The notes under the pieces: generated by a model
The model's database searches: none
Seen by the model: only the letters and a program-made list of their open reading frames with translations
Told to the model about the DNA's origin: nothing
Assembly: GCF_017591435.1 (NCBI RefSeq)
Contig: NC_059290.1
Location: forward strand, 1,388,725 to 1,452,724
From: Portunus trituberculatus
Lineage: Eukaryota > Arthropoda > Malacostraca > Decapoda > Portunidae
Direction of reading: 5' to 3'
Length of the DNA stretch: 64,000 bases
Made by a program: the position numbers and the translations under genes
Part shown: one piece after another, positions 1 to 20,045 of the stretch
Numbering within the stretch: the first letter of the stretch is position 1
Layout: the number at the start of each line of letters is the position of its first letter

Positions 1-3000
1 CTCATCCAGAAGTGTCACAAGGCACCACCAACGTCTGACTTGTGGCTGCTGCTGGAAGGACCCAAAGACCACAAGTGGCTCTCTCAATTCTTCCTTCATA
101 TCCATCCCACCAACAGCACCTTCCTGTGCAGCCTTCGCCAGAATATCTCCTTCCCATCTAACTTGAAGATCATCCTGGAGGTGTCAGGAGACATTGGCCA
201 CCTCTCTCCTGGTGAGCTGGCCATGTGCTACACCATCCACTTTCCTGCGCAGCCACAGCTTTGGGAAGATGTCATTCAGAGTTGGCGAGCAACCATCGCC
301 AACGTGCGAGTGTCTCGTGCCTTGCAGACACTTATCAAAAAGAACTTGCCAAACTTCATTAACATCCTGGATGCTGAGCTTGTGTCTAAGCCTCAGATGA
401 TCATGAAGGCCAAGGCCTTTGTTGCCATCATGAATTCCCTAATGGAGGCACAGACAATGACAGTTGAGCCTGAGGACTGGGTTGCCAGACTTACTCCTGC
501 CTTTATCTTCAGCATCATTTGGTCATTTGGAGCAAACATCTCTCAGAGGGAAGCTGCCGAATTTGAAGAAGTGGTAACTCGTATGATTGAGGATGTTCCT
601 GAAGGAGGAATCTATGACTACTTTGTTGATCCTGTCAGTGGGAGCTTCCTCTCTTGGAGTCACCTCTCCCCAGAGATAGAGCAGCTTGACATTCGCCTCC
701 CTGTTGTGGAGTCAAGTCTTGTTCCCACACAACGCATCATCAAGTACACCAGAATTATAAGAACATTGATGGATCAGGGAATACCTGTTCTGCTTACAGG
801 ACCACCAGGCTCTGGCAAAACTACCATCATTAATGTGCTCAGACAAATTCCAAACAAAGAGCAAATGGCCATTCTGCTCAGCTTCACAGCCAACACTCAC
901 CCTGTGAATATTCAGAGCACCCTAGAAAGCCAACTCATGAAGCAGGGCAAAAATACACTGGCATGTAAGAAATCTAAGCTGCATGTGCTCATTGATGATC
1001 TTCACTGCAGCGAGGGAAGTGATCACTTACACGAAATCTTGGCCACTGTTAGGTATACCACTCAGCGTGGAAAGTTGTTTAGCCATGACAGCAAGGCATT
1101 CCTGACATTGCCCCCACTCTGTTATCTGTTCACTATGCAAAGAAAAACTTGCTTCTTTGGCCAGGAAAAAACTCAAGAGATTAATGAGCATATAGATGGC
1201 CGCTGGTTAGAGACCTTCCACTCCCTCACATTGCCAGAATTTTATGACAAAGAACTGGAAGGAATCTTCAGCAAGCTCTTTGATGAGGCTTTAGGACATT
1301 TTGACCAAGAAGTGAAATGTCTGAGGACTGTGTTGGCTGAGGGTGTGGTATATCTGTTTAGGTGTATGGGAAAGAAGAGCCAGGTAGCCTGTGGAGACTA
1401 CTTATCTCTTGTGCACCATCCACGTCAAATCTTCTCAGTGCTCAAGGGCCTCCAGCTGGGGGATGAGGAAACACAAGACAGAGACAACTTCCTACGACAC
1501 CTGACCCACGAGTGTTACCGTGTATTCCACGATCTTGGTGTGATGCCTCAAGAAGCCTTTGACCAGCTCATGAATGAGGTCCTCACAGAGTATCTGTGCA
1601 TTGGTCTAAACACTGTCACTCACGATCCTTCTAACTTTATGCTGACACGGCTTGGTAATGAAGAGGATCTGTATGATGATGCAAACATTCAGTCTCTCCA
1701 GCAAATCCTCGAGAAAAGTGGACAGGCCCTCCTAGGTCCTAAACAGACCTTTGTGGTGTTCAACAGCCTCATCCACCACTTAGTGCGACTTCTACGCATA
1801 TTAGGATATCAACACAAAGAAGACAAAGAACCTTCGTTGGCCCTAGGCAGTGTTGGAGGCCACGTGGTGTTGGTGGGTCCTGAGGGATGTGGCAAGAAGA
1901 CATGTGCCCGATTGGTGTCCTCCCTGGCAGGTTACAAGACCCATGATGTGACAGGAACCCCTGAAGAAGAAGTGATCATGACAAGACAGATCATTGCAGA
2001 TCTCCTATCAGGCACCCCAGTTTTGGTCATCATTGACTGGAATATATTGCAGAATGTGAAAAACTTAAAATTTCTGAATGACTTGCTGGTACAGCAGTAT
2101 TATTGGCAATCACCTAGAGACTCTCCAGCAAATTTTAAGATCCTATTGTCTGTGCCCTCACTGGAGGAGGCTCATGAGGTTCTCAGGTCTCTTCCTGCCA
2201 TGTCAAGCTACTACAGCATTGATAGCTTCCAGGAGTGGAGCACTGAGGACCTTCAGCTCATAAGCAGACGAATACTGAGCAGTGAGATTGGAGAACGGCT
2301 CTCGGATATCATCCTGCAGTCCATCACAGAAGTCATGGCATTCATCCATGCCTCCAGCAGTCCTGCACCATCATCAAAGTTTCTTGAATTCCTCAAGATG
2401 TTTTTGCAGGTGTTTTGCAGACTGTATGACGACATCATCAATGAGAAAGAGAAGTTGAGCACCAGCATTGTCAAGTTTGAGGATACACAGAAGCGAGTGA
2501 AGGAGTTGTCCAATCAGTTGGAGGAGCAGCGTGCCCAAGTGACTTACATACAGCAGTCGTGTGGCAGTGTGGTGCTCAAGATGAGGAACATCAGATCAGA
2601 ACAGGGTCGTCTGGAGCAAGACCTTGCCAAGAATGATGCCCTTCTTCAGCGCCAGAAAGATGAGTCATCACGAATACGAGAATTGATCAGTCGTGACCTG
2701 ACAGCTCCCAAGCTAGAGATGAAAGCTGTTCATCGCCGGCTGGACCGCGTCACGCGGGCAGAAATGGAGGGCCTGAGGGGCCTGAGCCGGCCACCACGTA
2801 GTGTGGAACTTGTGTTTGATGCAGTGCTCACCACACTAGAGCTTGACCCGTCCTGGAATGAAGCCAAAAAACAAATGGCTAATGCACTGGATTTCGTATC
2901 AGGCATCAAAAAGAAACCTGTTGAAGAGGTGCATGAAAAGATTCTCTCAATTATTCAGTCTTACCTGAAAATGGAAGAACTGACTCCGGAAAAGGTAACT

Positions 3001-6000
3001 GGGGAGTCAGAAACGGCAGCAACATTCCTAACGTGGTTACAAGTGTTTGAAAAATATGTCCGTGTCTATAAGGATTACCACCCACTCAAGGTGCAGGCAG
3101 ACATCATTGCCAAGGAGATTGATGCCACCGAACAGTCAATTAAGCAGTACAAAAATGATCTTGCAGGCTTCAGTATTGAGCATCAGACACTTATGACACA
3201 GCTGAAGGAGAAAGAGCAGCACCTGGAGGCAGCAGAGGAGGAGATGAAGGTGTTGGAAGGCCGCATACAGTTAGCACAGAAAGTGATGACACAGCTTGGA
3301 CAGGACAAGATCCACTGGGAAGAATCTCTCTCTCACAGCAGCGTGCAACTCAGGAACATCTTTGGCGATGCTGTGCTAGCAGCAGCCTATGTCACGTACC
3401 TCGGGGATGCCACACACACTGCACGAGGTGAGGTGATGGCACGCTGGCAGGAGAAGATGGAGGAGCTGTGTCTCTTTCATACAGCAGAAAGGAATGTTCT
3501 GGATGTCTTGGCGCCACTCCATGCACGAGTCAGGTGGCATGAGCAGGGTCTCCCTCTTGATGCCTTCTCTTTGGAAAATGCTGCCATCATTTGCTACTCA
3601 AGTCTTCCTCAGCTAATCCTTGATCCCCATCATGTCCTTGAACAGTGGATCCGTAACTGGAGTGATACCACTGAGGTGGACCTTGAAAAAAGTGACTACC
3701 TGCAGAAACTGGAGGACTTGCTCCAGAGTGGTTCAACTTGTCTCATTGTACAAGAGGAGTTAGCTCTGCCCACCAGTGTCCTACAGGTGCTTGAGATGGA
3801 GCGACATGTGCGTGACGGTAAAAACGTGTTACTGGTTGGGGACACTGAATTACAAGTCCATGATAACTTTAGGATGCTGATTCTTCTTACAAGTCGAGAG
3901 CCAGAGATTACCAGCAATATGAGAAGCCTTGCCAATGTTGTCAGCATGCAAAGTCAGCAGGAAGGTCTGGAGGTGCTGTTAACTTCACGTGTAGCTTCAC
4001 ACTACCAGCCTGATCTTGTGGAATCTCTAAAGAAAAATGAGTGGGACCTTCTGGATCGTGAGAAACAGTTGGCAGAGCAAGAAGAGACCATACGAACACT
4101 CATGTCTCGCTTTGATGATGATGTGTTGGAGGAGAACACCCTAATGGAGCAGCTGCAGACAGCATGCTCCAGGGCCTCAGATGCAAAGCGTAAGTGTAAT
4201 GACCTTAGAAAGAGTCTTGATGCAGCCAAGGAAGGTAATGCAACATACAGAAAGATCGCAGGGCTCCTGACACGTCTGTACCTCATCGTGGAGAGATTCC
4301 CACGACTGCAGCCCTCCTTGGAACTAGGCCTGGAGCACCTCAGCACACTCATCATTGGGGAGATGCACCTGCAGAGTCTTGTCACTTCATGGGGTCGATT
4401 GCTGGGCCAGAACATTGTCATTAAGATGCTGCAGAGTGTGTACAGGTGAGTCATAATCTTACCAACATCAGGTTGCTTTGGTCAAGGAGTATTGCATGCT
4501 TATTACAGGTGTATAAATTTGGAGATTTTGAGTCATATCTCAGGTAGAGTGTATATTAATTCTATATATGTATGTGTTGAGATATCTTTGGATCATGCTA
4601 GATCACAATTGGTGTGCCACATTTCTTCCTCAGGCACTTGGAGGAGCAGGTAAGTCCCATCTCCCTGGTGACGGTGGGCCTCATCTTGGCCAGCTGGTAT
4701 GAGTGTCACATCGGCCTCACCACTCCACAGTTCTGCTCGCTGCTCTATACTCAGCTGGTGGACCAGGATGAATCCCGGCCCCTTCCATTGGACCTTAAAC
4801 CTTATCTTGCTACAGAGTCCCAAAGCACATCCTTGCTGCAGCCGTTTGACCCAGGCCAGCATGCAGCCTTGCGTCCTGTTTGGCTTACTGAACGGCAATG
4901 GTTGCAGATCATTAGCCTCTCCAAAATCGAGCCATTCCAGGAGCTAGCAGATCACATGGTGACTCATGAGAACCTGTGGCGTGTGTGGTACATAACTGAG
5001 CAGCCAGAAACTGGAACACTGCCTAAGAAGATGGATAGGAAAATCAGAGGCGTGGCCAAGCTTATTCTCATCAACTGCCTCCGCCCAGACCGCCTGGACG
5101 AGGCGTCCATGATGTATGTGCAGCGAGTGCTGAAACATGAAGCCAGTGAGGCCACAGCTAAAGCGCTTCTCTCTGTGGCTGGCAAAGGCAATGCGGCTTC
5201 ACCTATAATCCTGTACAGCTCTGTTCCTCTGGATGTGGAGTTTGTGCTCCATCAAATCCAGGCCCTGTGCCACCCTATCATCTCCTCAGATCCCGAAGCC
5301 CTGGATGTGCTGGCCCTGGGTCAGGGCCGGGAAGACAGCCTCACTCTCAGACTGCAGCGGTGTCTCCTCAAAGGCCATTGGCTCCTCCTTAAGAAAGGCA
5401 CTGCTGCCAGTGCCTGCATTGCTCGCCTTACCAAGTTTCTGAGGAATGAGTCCTTAACAGCAGCCCATAAACGGTTTCAGATTTGGATGTATTTTGACAA
5501 TGATGATGAGTTGCCATCAAGCCTGATGACCGCTTGCCGCAAGGTGTACCTCAGCCTGCCATGCACGGTAAAGGAATCACTGCGCCATTTGTATGAACTG
5601 GTCGGAGAGTCTCGTCTCGCTGCCTACACCAACGAGTGGAGTAAGTGGTGTCTGCTCAGCCTGGCATTGTTCCATATTGCCTTCATCACTCGCCAGACAC
5701 TAGAGAATAACAGCACCCCCTTGGCAGTCACTTTGGGGGATACCCAATGGGAGGAAGCTGAAAACACCCTTCGAACACTGCTGACGGGAGGACACCCTGC
5801 TGACAGCTCCCTTATTGCCTCCCTCATCCCTCCACTGACGGATCTGTACCTCGCAGGCTGCCTCACTGAGGAGAGCCGCAGCATTCTCACCCAGCTCATG
5901 TCCACTTATCTCTCTCCTGAAGCCATACAAAATGTTCCTGGAAGGGTGTCAGCACTCACCCACTACACTGTACCAAGGGCAACCTTCCTTGAGGAGCACC

Positions 6001-7043
6001 TGGCACAGATGGAGTTCATCTATCTGGCACAGAATGTGTCCCTCACTGGTGTGGCACCGATGGTCATCTTACAGAACCAGAGAGATGAAGCCAGGGACAT
6101 CAACATTGCTTTACGGACTTTGAATGAACAGAAGACATCCCAGCGTTCACTGCAAGATACTGTTTGGCCGCGACGCTTTGTTGAGCTGAGAGACAGGAAG
6201 CTGAAGGGCAAGAAGATAAAAGGGGCACTGCAGGCTATTATGAGGCAAGAATATGAGGACTGTTCAAAAGTTGTGCACCATGTGGCCTCCAAATTGGCTG
6301 TCACAGAGGACCTGAACACCATAAACAGTTTGCTACAGGACAGTTCTCCAAGCCTTGAGATCACCAAGGATGACACAGAATTGCGTAAAACTGAAGCAAG
6401 GCTGAAGAAGCTTAACGCCAGAGCAGACTTTCTGTGGGAGATGGCCGGCAGCTGTGAACCACCACGAAACCTCCGCTTAGGCCTACTGCAGGAACCAGAA
6501 GCAGCCTGGGCAGCAGTAACACGCAGCTTCTGGGGTGAGCTACGCCAAGCAGCCTTGGAGGTGGCAGTGTTGACCAGGGCACTGAGTGCTTGTCTGGCTA
6601 CCAAGGGAGGAGAAGAGGATGTGAAGGGTGTTGGAGATGAAGAAGAAAGCCCCTCACTGGTGCTGGAGAAGCTAGTGTTGCGTGGTGCCTGCTGGGACGC
6701 AGCAGCTGAAGTGCTCATGACAGAGGAGCTGGGTGCTGGTCTACCAGCTGCCACTACGCTGGACCTCACTGTCACCAAGTGCACCGCTCGTGTCAAGAAG
6801 GTGCTCAGGAAAACTGGAAGAGGTAAGTCAGTTATGACTTTATACTGCTTGTGTATCAAAGAATGTTTGTCACAACTACCCTGCCCTTCACGTCACTCCT
6901 CTCCCTCCACAGTCCACCGCACACCTGTCCACGTTGGCGGGGCTGACACCTGCACACCACTGTTCTGGGTGCATCTGCCCCTTGCCTCCAGCATTACCAG
7001 CCACACATGTCTCCTTAGTGGTGTGCGACTCATCACAGCCTGA
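1..7043 (+). CDS. Dynein heavy chain family protein, DNHD1-like (5' partial)
   Basis: Three exons, 1-4445, 4634-6822 and 6913-7043, encode about 2254 C-terminal residues of a dynein-type AAA+ motor chain. The frame is open from base 1, so the gene starts before the window. Splice phases agree: AG|G across intron 1 and G|TC across intron 2. Order seen: end of AAA2; AAA3 with P-loop GPPGSGKT (about residue 267 of this fragment); AAA4 with GPEGCGKK (about 626); stalk coil 1 (about 810-890); a microtubule-binding-like segment between the coils (key stretch RPPRSVELVFDAVL); stalk coil 2; AAA5; the AAA6/D6 region; and a C-terminal cap ending at 7043. Oddities are a degenerate AAA4 Walker B (VIIDW) and no typical FPQAFLTG-like block in the cap. 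Canonical axonemal or cytoplasmic dyneins keep these better, which is why DNHD1 is my best guess. The dynein family call is firm; the subtype is not. Confidence 0.85.
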
Positions 7044-7959
7044 GGTGCAGCGCCTCCCAGCAGCCTTGCAGTTTTACATTTATGAAATTGCTTGCCTTGT
7101 GATGCACTGTTAGTCTTGTGAAGGAAGACCATGCATTCCTTTCTAAAATCATATTTATATTAATACATACAGTAATTTAATCACTATCATTGTCATCTCA
7201 GTCATGTGTGTCATGAAAATCAAAGATTATAGATCTACAGTTGTACCAGTAATATATACTTGTTATAGACCAGCTATACTTTCTATTCACTATATGCATT
7301 GCCACAGCTCGTATCTCAGGTGATGCCAAAGGAAAAAACAAGAAAAATGAAGATGAGCCATCAATATATATTTAAGAACATAATACATTTGCACTTTTCT
7401 ATCGCAGAGTAGTGAGTACAAGAGAAGGGTCAGGGTGTGGGGAGTATACCTGATAATAACCCATACAAATGCTACAAAAGGGTGAATATATCCTTTTTGA
7501 AACCACAAGCAAGGCCACAATTCAAAGGACTTGCCAATTCACACCATGGTGTTATCCCTGCCACCTCCCTGAAACTAATTACAATGAAGTGAGAACCTAA
7601 CATCACCAGTCAACTTTTGTACATCTATATAGAAGGAAAACTGAGGATGGTGTTTCCTTCTCTGTGTAAACAACATGTTCCGCAGTAAGTGAAGTATAGG
7701 AAGTGTGATAACAAGGCCTACAAGCAAAAGACACACCAGAAATCGACTGTGTATAATGCCACAGAGGAGTATTAGGCCTATCACTAACATGCCATTTGGA
7801 ATACATATAAAAATACATCTCTCCATCTTCTATGTGCTTGACGCCTCAACGTGCAGCACGGCAAGGACACTCCATGCAGCCGTCACCGAGCACCATGACC
7901 TAACTTAATCTACGGAGGGAATAAGACTGATTTTTAAGACGCCACAAAGCACACCTCCA
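7044..7959. other. Intergenic, 3' ends of two convergent genes
   Basis: This stretch separates the stop of the dynein gene from the stop of the minus-strand membrane protein gene, so the two genes converge here. It should hold both 3' UTRs. I see no canonical AATAAA just after the dynein stop and no supported ORF or repeat. Confidence 0.5.
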
Positions 7960-14081
<6,122 letters not shown>

Positions 14082-14846
14082 GATGCCTACTGGGGGAGGG
14101 AAGACGAAATGTAATGTTAGTACCTTCCACGCCGCCTGCAAGAGAACCACACCTGATTATATCCAACTGTCACAACACAGGAATATGCAAATCATACACG
14201 ACTTACTTGTTGTTACTGCAAGTCAACTCTGTCACCGTCTACAGCACAGGCGATGTGGCACCGTTCGGGAAAGGCACTGAAGCAGCTCTGCCACTGCCCT
14301 GGAGACACAATAGCTCCTCTCTGGAGGCTGCGGGTTAAGGGACGGCACAACACTGGAGTCACCCACACTGGTCACCTGCAGATGTTCACGAGGGTCCTGA
14401 TACTACCGCGGTGGCTCTTATCCTGGGGCGTCACTAGTGGTCGCGGGACACGCGGTGGCGGGACGTTCGTACGGTCAGCGTGGCGGTGGGCGGGGGAATG
14501 GCAGCGCGGGACAGTGAGTAAGGAGTGACACTCGCCAGCTGCGGGCGGCGGCGCGAATGATGCCAACGTCATACACAGTCTGACGGAGGGGCGGGACCAC
14601 ACTTGCCAGAGTGGCACAGGTGCACCACTCGTCTGGCGCTGCCACAAGAGGGAGGCCGACACCGGTGCCGAATACTCCGTGCACCCAACAGCTCGTTATT
14701 GTATGCAACAAATGACCGGCGTGCCACGCCACGTGCTGCTCATTAGTTTTAGCTTTCAATGTGCAGCACCACAGGCTTGATAAGTACTACTGCACATGTA
14801 GCTTGTACCTGTACTAGCCCCTTACTGCATGCCAATTACTTACTGC

Positions 14847-14915
<69 letters not shown>

Positions 14916-16500
14916 GGGGGTTACTGCACAAACGTACGTATACATCATAAAAGAAATGACCCGTTGTAAACCAACCATAGCGCCGCCTTGTCCCCACGCC
15001 ACGCGGGAGCCGCGGGAAGGCGGAACGAAACACATACGTACGCGTCTGGTTTCCTGTGGAGTGGAAGCTGAACGATACACGAAAAACTGCAGAGGCATGA
15101 AGCCCTCAAGCCCACCTCCCCTCCCCCACCCCCAGGACAACGACAACACCAGGGCCGGACGGGGAGGGATGACCCGTCCACGCCGCCATGATGCAACAGC
15201 CGCGGGACGACCCGCAGGCCAATATAGAAACACTTAAAGATGGTGGGGGAGAGGGAGGCGACAGTGTTTCATATCCTGCTTGCCTCACCCACACCCACAC
15301 CCCTTTCCTCCGCCTGACACTCCGCCTTCCCCCTCTCAACCAACCTCCTGACTCTGTTTGATGCGATGGGTTGACGCTCCCCGCCTTGAGCAGCACAGCC
15401 CTGCAGGCACCACCATCAGCACCACCAGCAGTTGTACTCATTGCCTTGCTTCCATACAGGCCTGGAGCGGCGTGAGACAGCCTTGCCCAGTAGACGTGAT
15501 GGACTCTACGAATATGGTGTGTCACTGTCCGTACTACCATCCCCCCCCCCACCAACCTCCATCCCTTGGAGGTGGCGGCAGACACACTTTCATCAGATAT
15601 GCAAATATTTATGCGACACGACAACAAATTACCCGTCAGGCTCCTCAGGCACTGAATTCAGCCTCAGCCTCGAGGCTTCCTGCATGCCATTATTTGTTGC
15701 TCAGGGCGTAAGGGCGTCATTTATACTCCAGGGTGTCTCATCTGCCGTCAGTTCCACTGTGGGGCACTGCCGCCGGTACGTGTTTCTTCTCATGGCGGCT
15801 TGAGTTACAAGTGTCAACTCCTGTGCCTCGCCCGAGGTTCCCATCAGAGACTCAGGTGGTCATCCCTGCAGCACCCAGCGCGATGACTCATCCGCCCCTC
15901 ATGGACTTGAGTCTCGAAGGGCGTCCATTGAGACTCTTATTACCGAGGTCGCGGCGCTTCCTAGAGGACGCTGGGTGACCTTGCGCTCCTCAACCTGCGG
16001 GACTCTCGGAGTGAGGCCCCGGACATTATGTGTACTGAAGTGAAGTCGCTCCCTTTGAGTATTCTAAGTTTGTGGTTTATATTCTGTTTATCAGCTCTTG
16101 CACCTCCCATTTAAAATCAGGACTGTTTGGCGCCGCTCCCCGGGGGACGGTTGTGGATAGGTCGGGGTGGGAAGAAGGGGGAATGTGAAGCTAGCATGGG
16201 CTGTGAGTGAGTGCCACCTTTGCTGAGAGTGGCCATTGTGGCGCTGACCAAGCCTTGAGTGGCGGCAGTGGTGCCTGTCTTGCCTGGGACACGGGGACTT
16301 TGAAACACGATACATAGAGTGCTCCGAGTGAGGCGTTAATACCGAGGACATGCTGGACATCCCGTGGCTGCTTCAGGAGGCACACAGCAGTGGGGAGAGG
16401 GGGAGCGGGAGAGAAGGCAGTGGCGACTCGTTAGAAAGAGCGACATTGAACTGCTCTCGAGACGATGAGCAAAAAATAGAGTACATAATCCCCTGAAGTG
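14082..16500. other. GC-rich upstream region of the four-TM gene
   Basis: Noticeably rich in G, C and CpG compared with the rest of the window, especially 14400-15400 and 15800-16400. It probably holds the 5' UTR exon(s) and promoter of the minus-strand four-TM gene, but I cannot place a TSS. A (GT)n microsatellite lies at 14849-14902. ORFs here do not resemble proteins I recognise. Confidence 0.35.
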
Positions 16501-18530
16501 TTCCTTGCCTATGTGTTATGCATCAAGAAAAAATGGCATTTACTCGATGAGTGATTGACCTCACTTGAAGGGGTCACGAAGGTCAAGGGGTGGGAGAACC
16601 AAGAGTGGCGAAGTGAACACCATCAACACTCACATAAACAAACGCACAAACAACAAAATGGTGGAAGACACACCGCTTGGAAATATTGGGTAGCATGGCC
16701 CGGGGGAGGAGGAGGAGGAGGAAAGGGATGCATATTAAGCTAGATAAGAGTTTGAAGGTCGTCTTAGGAGTGTGGGCCGAACAAGGGGTGACGTCAGCCG
16801 CTGATGGAGATCGTCACCGCAATAATATAGTCTCGGCTTGTCGCTTTGACCACCTCCTGCGTGCCTCTACATCACCAATCTTGGACACCAGCGGGGGAAT
16901 GTCTCGTAGATGGGAGGAAGGAGGTGATGCGTCAAAAAGAATGGTGTCGTGGTTGATTAGTCTCTGTAAGGATGGAATATGTAGGTGTTAAAAAAAAAAA
17001 ACGACGCCATAATAATAGTACTCAATGGCAGACTAAAAGTATTGTAGATTTTCATATGGAGGAGAGAGATACTAGAAAACACTGCAATGGGGAGAAAAAG
17101 GGAAGACGAGGAAGGAAGAAGAGGGGCGTCAAAGCGGCAGATAACAAGGCATAGGTCAAGGAGCTACATGCCTCGTGGGGCGTCACCTGCGAGAGGAAGC
17201 AAGAGGCGGGAAGCTGAATATGGTTTACTGTTTTTCATCTCCTTTTAATCGGCAGCGTTTATCGTCGTCGTGATCAAATGTAAACAAGAGAGAATCAATG
17301 AGCCGACTGTGGACAGTATCAGGGTGGCGTTCGTCCCTTCCCCTCCCTCTTCCCATCACATCCTGCCCTGCCTTGCCACCCACCCTCCATTACTGCCTCT
17401 CTCCCCTTCTCTCTGCACCTCCGGAAATGTCCCTGTGACGCCAGCACACACACACACACACAGGATGTTACGTGTATATGAAGGTACAGACGCGCCTAAT
17501 AGTATCTTTGAAGACTTCCTATCCTTGGTGTCCTCAGCACTAAATACACGCATGTGACGCAGACGCCCTTACCACATCAATTACTTGACAGGATCTTTGT
17601 ACTTGTGAGTGTGTATGACGTGAAGAACAGTTACTCTAGATGCGGCGGTGACTCAGGGGCGTGCAATGTCTGGACAGGCGCAGGGAGTTCCCGGGTCAGG
17701 TCCTACGAGGGTTCTATCTTTAGGTTCAGGAAGAAAACGGAGAGCGAGAAAGGGACAGTGCGCGTGGTTAAAGTTGAAGGGTCGATAAAAATAACCTTGA
17801 TGCTGCAAAATCTGTGTCACTTTTCCTTTACTAAGCTGTGTGATAAGGTGAAGTTATGCGGATGTGGCCTGAATGGATTCTTGTAGCTTCCTTTATGCTA
17901 TTTCTTTAAGTACCCCTCACACAAATACATTTGAGGTGAAGTTACACAGATGTGGCAGAGACGTGATCAGAGGCTTGTAAACACCAGGATACAGCCATTT
18001 AAGATGTTGAAAGTGACTTAGCATTTAGTGTGAGTGGAATTTTGAATAAAAAGGCCAATATTGATCACTTGGAAAGGTGTTGGAGTCGAGGCAGGTGGAA
18101 TGTATATCAGGTGGTGCTGGTGTTGGTGGTGTGTGGTGGTGATGATAGCCGATGTGTGGTGGTGATGGCCATAGCAGTAGGATAATAGTTGTGGTGGTAG
18201 TAATGTTCTTAGTGCTGATGTTAATATTGGTAGAGTGATAGTTATATTTGTACTGGTGATGATGGTAATAGCAATAGTAGAATGGTGTTAGTGGTGGTGG
18301 TGGTGGTGGTGACGGTGCTGGAGGTCTCAAATGGACACACAGCAGCTGGTGACGGAGGCGGGGACTGAACACTGGCTGGCCATCTGTGGAATATCTGAGC
18401 ATGGGAGCGTGACTTCTCCTGATCCTCCTTCCCTTTCTTTCTCTTCCTCCTTTCCTTATGTTGTTCCTCACCTTACTTTCTGCTTCTTCGCGGCGGCCTT
18501 AAACTGTGTGTGTGTGTGTGTGTGTGTGTA
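16501..18530. other. No recognisable gene
   Basis: Mixed unique sequence with an imperfect GTG/GAT-rich tract at 18100-18315 and a short GT run at 18505-18529. I see no coding or RNA gene. Confidence 0.5.
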
Positions 18531-18810
18531 ATTCACCTCGGTCACCTCCTGGTCACCCAGCCGGTCTTCCCCATTACGGAGCGAGCTCAGAGCTCATAGA
18601 CCGATCTTCGAGTAGGACTGAGACCACAACACACTCCACACACCGGGACAGCGAGGCCACAACCCCTCGAGTTACATCCCGTACCTATTTACTGCTAGGT
18701 GAACAGGGGCCACACATTAAGAGGCTTGCCCATTTGCCTCGCCGCTTCCGGGGACTCGAACCCGGCCCTCTTGATTATGAGTCGAGTGTGCTAACCACTA
18801 CACTACGCGG
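18531..18810 (-). repeat. tRNA-headed SINE, head type 2
   Basis: On the minus strand the element starts CCGCGTAGTGTAGTGGTTAG (A-box-like), followed by an anticodon arm with CAC in the anticodon position and a B-box-like GGTTCGAGTCC-type stretch. The body contains the CTGTTCACCTAGCAG and GGTACGGGATGTAA motifs shared with the head type 1 SINEs. A GT microsatellite abuts its 3' end. Confidence 0.8.
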
Positions 18811-18816
18811 GGTGTT

Positions 18817-19075
18817 TCACTGTTTGATCTGCTGCAGTCTCTGACGAGACAGCCAGACGTTACCCTACGGAACGAGCTCAGAACTCATTATTTCCGATAT
18901 TCGGATAGGCCTGAGACCAGGCACACACCACACCGGGACAACAAGGTCACAACTCCTCGATTTACATCCCGTACCTACTCACTGCTGGTGAACAGGGGCT
19001 ACACGTGAAAGGAGACACACCCAAATATCTCCACCCGGCCGGGGAATCGAACCCCGGTCCTCTGGCTTGTGAAGC

Positions 19076-19078
<3 letters not shown>
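18817..19078 (-). repeat. tRNA-headed SINE, head type 1, 5' truncated
   Basis: Same family as the elements at 23342, 24263, 35617 and 42891, on the minus strand. It begins at the anticodon stem, lacks the D-arm half, and is joined directly to a (CA/TG)n run at 19079-19108. Confidence 0.85.
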
Positions 19079-19109
<31 letters not shown>

Positions 19110-19389
19110 TTACGATCGTCTCTATTCCCAGTGCAACACGCCGCCTTGCCTCACTCACTATCAATAATGTCACGCTACTTCGAGCACCAATTTCTTTCGG
19201 CCTTAGCTACTGACGGGCGGGGCCAGCGGGCACCCGTCTCGTCAACGCCCCAACTGGGAGGAAGATCGAGTGATTTTTTAATCTTTAGTCTCAGACAGGA
19301 CAGAAATAGTCACAGACATTGATGTATCTGATCATTTCGTTTACTTGAGAATGCGATTTGATGCATAGAAAACCCTAACTGCTGAAGAG

Positions 19390-20045
19390 GAAGGAGGAGA
19401 TTCAGGTGTTTGGAGGCTTAGTGGATGAAACAGTAGAGTCTATCCATGCGTGTGGCGAGGACATTGAGATCTCGGAAAGTTTCACATAGCGTGGTAGTGT
19501 AGTATTTAATGACAGTGGGTCAAGCTAGGAAAGAAGTTGTACGGCGGATTGGCCTGGATCACGGCGTTATGGACTCACTCAACACGAGTATTTAGCGTTG
19601 TCGGTATCTGTGCAGACGGACAAAGATTCGGATCTTCAAGTTGCTGGTGATCCCTGTCTTATTCTACAGTTGTGAGACATGGACGCTGAACACCGATCTG
19701 AAGAAGCGAATTGATGTCTTTGGTACGAGATGTCTTCGCAGGATCATGGGGTACCGTTGGTATGACTTTGTGTCAAATCAGCGGTTGCTCTGAGACTGAT
19801 TCGAGGCCGATTACCAGCATAGTCCGTCAACGCTAACTGCGACTATATGGGCATGTGGCACGCTACCCGGAAGCCGATCCTACATATCGGGTTGTCTCCG
19901 AAAAGGATAACCCAGCATGGAGGAGGCCACAGAACTTATGGCTGCACCAAGTCGATGCCTTCTGCTGGGAGTTACTTGGCATGGGAAGGAAGCCTGTATG
20001 GAGACTCGCGAGGCGTGACCGCCTGGAGTGGCGTCCATAGGGAAG
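19390..20045 (+). pseudogene. RTE-like non-LTR retrotransposon 3' fragment
   Basis: Conceptual translation gives a broken reverse-transcriptase C-terminal region with typical pieces CETWTL, RRIMGYRW, LYGHVARYPEADP and LLGMGRKP. At least one stop or frameshift lies near 19790-19830. It interrupts DNA that is collinear with the 3' flanks of transporter copies B and C, so it arrived in the flank of copy A. Confidence 0.65.

Noticed and set aside
6020..6859. 279-codon ORF on the minus strand opposite the dynein gene
   Set aside because: Shadow of the real plus-strand exon; low-complexity Ser-rich translation and no recognisable domain.
15106..15803. Overlapping ORFs of 120-170 codons in the GC-rich upstream region
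   Set aside because: High GC lowers stop frequency; the translations are Gly/Arg/Pro-rich and unlike known proteins.
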